DNA of 64,000 nt from Trogon surrucura (lineage: Eukaryota; Chordata; Aves; Trogoniformes; Trogonidae): positions 18,854,037 through 18,918,036 of the forward strand of contig CM036617.1 of assembly GCA_020746105.1 (NCBI GenBank), read 5' to 3'. This document shows positions 60,729-64,000 of this stretch, piece by piece. The stretch's first letter is position 1. The number at the start of each line of letters is the position of its first letter. A program made the translations under genes and the position numbers. The notes below the pieces were generated by a model that did no database searches, was not told the origin of the DNA, and saw nothing but the letters and a program-made list of their open reading frames with translations.

Positions 60729-63700
60729 TCTTCTCTAAATTATCACTGAATCATGAGCATTCAGGAAGGAAAACATTGATGAGCATCCTCCCTGTCAGAA
60801 TATCTTATTCCTTAAAGAATAATATAGGAAGGAAATAATAGCCACTGTCAACAAGGGACATTTTGCCACTGATTTCAATGAGAGTTGCAGACATGAAATT
60901 GAATCTCTCAATCAATCTCCTTTTAAAGGGATATGTATGTCCCTTCAAATTTTTGTGCAATGTCCATTACTCTGTGAAGTAGAATCTCTGTTTCTTAAAC
61001 TGGAGATTATTAGATAACCTAACCAGTCCTCTTATTTCTGGATAGCGTAGATTGTCCCATGATCACTTAGAAACTGTAGCAGCCTGTGTACTGCTTTGGC
61101 TTGCTTAGCCAACAACCTGAACACCTGATAGATGACTTCAATATTCACACTGTAGATCCAGGCAATGGGAATTTTAAAATTAATCAGAGACTTAATTTAA
61201 TTTTATTAACCCTTATTATCATGTAGCATATTATTCTGTATTATTTATTTTATTAAGGGCAAAAAAAGTATTTTAAAATAAATATTTAAATACGGTTAAT
61301 GCTGTCAGATCAACTAGAGAGATAAAATCCGACAGAAAAAGAAGGCTGCCTGTACTGATTAGGCCTGGAGATAGTGTTTCACCAGAGCTTTTGCCTCATA
61401 TATAACAACAAGAATCAAAATTCCTGAACGAAGAAACCCACCCTAGATATACTGATGATGTAACTTGATTTCAAAGGAAAAGACTTTGAAACAGTGGTCG
61501 AAAAGCTGTGTAAGTAATATGAATTCTGTCTGAAAGTAGGCCCAACTATGCTCACTCAGGAGACAGCTTCTGAAAGGTGCTCAGGCCAGTTTTAAGAGCC
61601 AGATCTTGCCAGAGGCCTACATCTTCATCAGTACTCCAAATTAAAATTTATTACAGAAAGTAACTACATGTAATTTCATGTTAATTTAAAATGCAAAACT
61701 AAATCCAGGCAAGTATTAGTCTGACACTATAAGGAAGAATACAAATGTATGTACGTTACTATGCAACTAAGGAGCTATAAAGAAGAATAAATGCCACGGT
61801 TCATTGGAAGAACGGAGAGGACCCCATAGCGAGTGCTAATGTGGCTGCAAATACAGGGACTGGTTTCTCTGCTGTGAGCGGATTCTGCCTGGTAGTAGGG
61901 ACATGGCAGGAGAGATGTCACAGCTCTCAGATCTCGAGGTGCTAACCGAGGGAGTATCTGCCAGCACCACGCCAGGAGCGAGTGTTCTTGTAAAGCTGGA
62001 TCACTAATTTTGGTGCTCAGGATTTGTTTTCTTTGCTTGTTTTCTCTCCCAAAGGAAAGTTTGTCTCAGCAGTTAGTGAACAAATGATTCTTCATGAATT
62101 GATGGTTTTTCGAGAAAGGAAAGAGGAGAAAATATGTAGGTTTTGATTCAATCCAATACACAATATTTCTTGTGTGAAAGAGAGCCTTAGCTTAGTTCTT
62201 TCCGTCTTCTTTTCCAGGCAACCTACTTGAAATCTTTGAGCACTATCAGAATATATTTAATCATAAAATATTTTTTTTCCATGAAATCACTGAGTTACGG
62301 GAAGGGGATTTTAATCATTTATTAACTTGGAACAATGTAGCATAGTGATCCACTTCAAAAAGTCCAAAATTAATAAAATGGTTAATTAACACACTTTTGC
62401 AGTGCTAAACCATTCTAAGCAAGAAAATGTCTGAATTCACTTATTAAATTGAGATACTTAAGTGACCTGTATCATTACATATTTTCTCTTTTCCTATAGA
62501 ACTGAGAATTCCTTAGGTACAGACCATTTTGCTCTCAGAAGCCTGTAGGAGACTATACTCTGATGATGTTGTCTGATCTGACATAATTTTAAAGGGCCAG
62601 TTTTATGAGTTCAGTGTGAGTTGATGTTGCTCCTCTTGCCCTAAAAATGACATAGTTTATCAGCCACTTTCATTAGGTTCTTCGTATCTGAGCATAGATT
62701 ATTAAAATTTTATTCAATGGTGGAACAATAAGAAACAAACCTAACTGGCAAGCAAGAAAAGTTTCTTCTCCATACCTTTGCCAATCTTGCATGTCATTTG
62801 TTACCTGCTTTAGGCTTTTGGTTAATATTGACAAATAATGGAGTTATTTAAAGGAATTGATTTAGGGGACAACTTGCCAAGGTATTAAGTCTGTAGAAAT
62901 AGGAAACTGCTTATCTAGTCTTACAACATGTCATATGTCTCAAACACAAAAACATTCGAGCTAATTTTTCATTCACCTATGAACAGTAGGTGTTTTTCCC
63001 TCAATTTTTTCACTGGATCATATAACCTTCTAGACTGTATTTTTGTTACAAATATGAATACACTCAGCAAAAATCCTATGCCAATTACTCTACTGGGATC
63101 ATAATCTGGCCTTGCTAAGTGAATATCATTTGTATTCCCCATCAGAAGTGACTTTATAATGACTTCCTTAACAAGATAATCCATCAAGGAACTGATGACG
63201 ACTGCACCTAGTAACCCACTTAACAGATCCAGTTTGACAACTATTACACATTGGTGCATGTCATCAAAGCAGGGTGTAACTTAAATTAATATAGCAAACA
63301 CATTTGATAGTGGACCATACTTGCTTGAGAAGGTTAAAGGTGATAACTTATGAGCAGAAGAATTGTTTGGCTTCGGAGTAATACTGTCTTGTGTCTGGAA
63401 TGGAGAAAACACCTATTCCTTAGGAAGGCAGTTTGATCAGCAGATTCAAGTAAATGCTTGATTTTTTTTTGCTAATGGTACTTAGAGCTGTGTGCTCATG
63501 CAGGACTTCCACAAGATTTCATTTCATTTGATTCATGAACTGATAACTGTCCCTAGAGGATGCCTCATGCAAATTAGTGTCTTCCAGTGCACAGACTGCC
63601 TCTTCTGAGTTGATGAATTCAAGTTTTACAGGGAAAACCCAATTTTCCTGCACCTCTGTTCCTTTTGAAATAAAAGACCCAGTTGCTGATGTATGTTTCT

Positions 63701-64000
63701 GTGAGTGTAATTGAACTGTGACAAGTGAAATACCTTATCCTGCCAAAGGGTAAATAACAATAGCCACCATCCTAATTCCAGTGAATCATTCAGTATACAT
63801 AGTGTTACCGATAGTCAGGAAAAAGTTGCAGGTTTTCTGGATTCCTGGGAAAATTTTCTATTTGGTACAACATTTTATCATAGGAGACTTTCTTTTCCTG
63901 CAGATAATCAGAATTTAGTTACTATTTCATAAGAAATGCTCAGAATTAATCTGCATCTTATATATGTACTACTTGCATTTAAATATTGCCAAATATTTAC
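60729..64000. other. intergenic, nothing recognised
   Basis: A/T-rich sequence without a recognisable gene, RNA gene or CR1. A slightly GC-richer block at about 61790-62000 could not be assigned. Confidence 0.45.

Noticed and set aside
60354-60838. Two overlapping open frames of about 131 codons rich in Pro-Phe-Ser-Leu
   Set aside because: They are produced by the TTCCC array, which has no stops in any forward frame.
62770-62830. Possible minus-strand first exon (MQDWQ before GTATGG)
   Set aside because: Good donor only; no supporting acceptor, promoter or homology.
62969-63259. 96-codon minus-strand frame with hydrophobic stretches and a possible GTGAAT donor
   Set aside because: A/T-rich hydrophobic translation without homology, and the acceptor side is weak; probably chance.

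Overview
The window is vertebrate nuclear DNA, almost certainly from a bird. It carries many CR1 LINE fragments with the typical 3' ends (a short hairpin-like tail ending in ATTCTGTG repeats) and compact introns. It also has one tRNA-Ile-derived SINE with a CR1-type tail. From memory, that architecture matches TguSINE1 of songbirds, so a passerine or close relative is plausible but not proven.

The left three quarters (59-48222, + strand) is the 3' two thirds of ATM, the DNA-damage checkpoint kinase. I resolved 46 coding exons, matching human coding exons 18-63 (numbering from memory, exon 1 non-coding), from roughly human residue 880 to the stop. Exon lengths equal the human ones except in seven exons. 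All seven differences are multiples of three: -12, +3, +3, +3, -3, +21 and +6 nt. The 6554 nt of CDS stay open to a single stop, so the gene looks intact. The order is HEAT-repeat solenoid (exons 18-37), FAT domain (about 38-52), PI3K-like kinase (about 53-61) and PRD/FATC (62-63). Three local oddities stand out: a GC-AG intron after exon 24, a seven-codon insertion just before the residue matching human Ser1981, and a NAGNAG acceptor at the last exon.

The introns hold CR1 pieces in both orientations. The largest (about 1800-4231) encodes a decayed reverse transcriptase and is interrupted by the SINE. Another large CR1 (50610-51742) lies downstream of ATM and has lost its reverse-transcriptase active site.

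From about 49.2 kb to 64 kb I found no confident gene. The next gene expected from mammalian synteny (C11orf65, opposite strand) was not recognised. A perfect 43-copy TTCCC/GGGAA array lies at 60514-60728. A weak, phase-compatible set of minus-strand exon-like segments lies at 57930-59794. I saw no bacterial-type system, CRISPR array or unmistakably new gene system.
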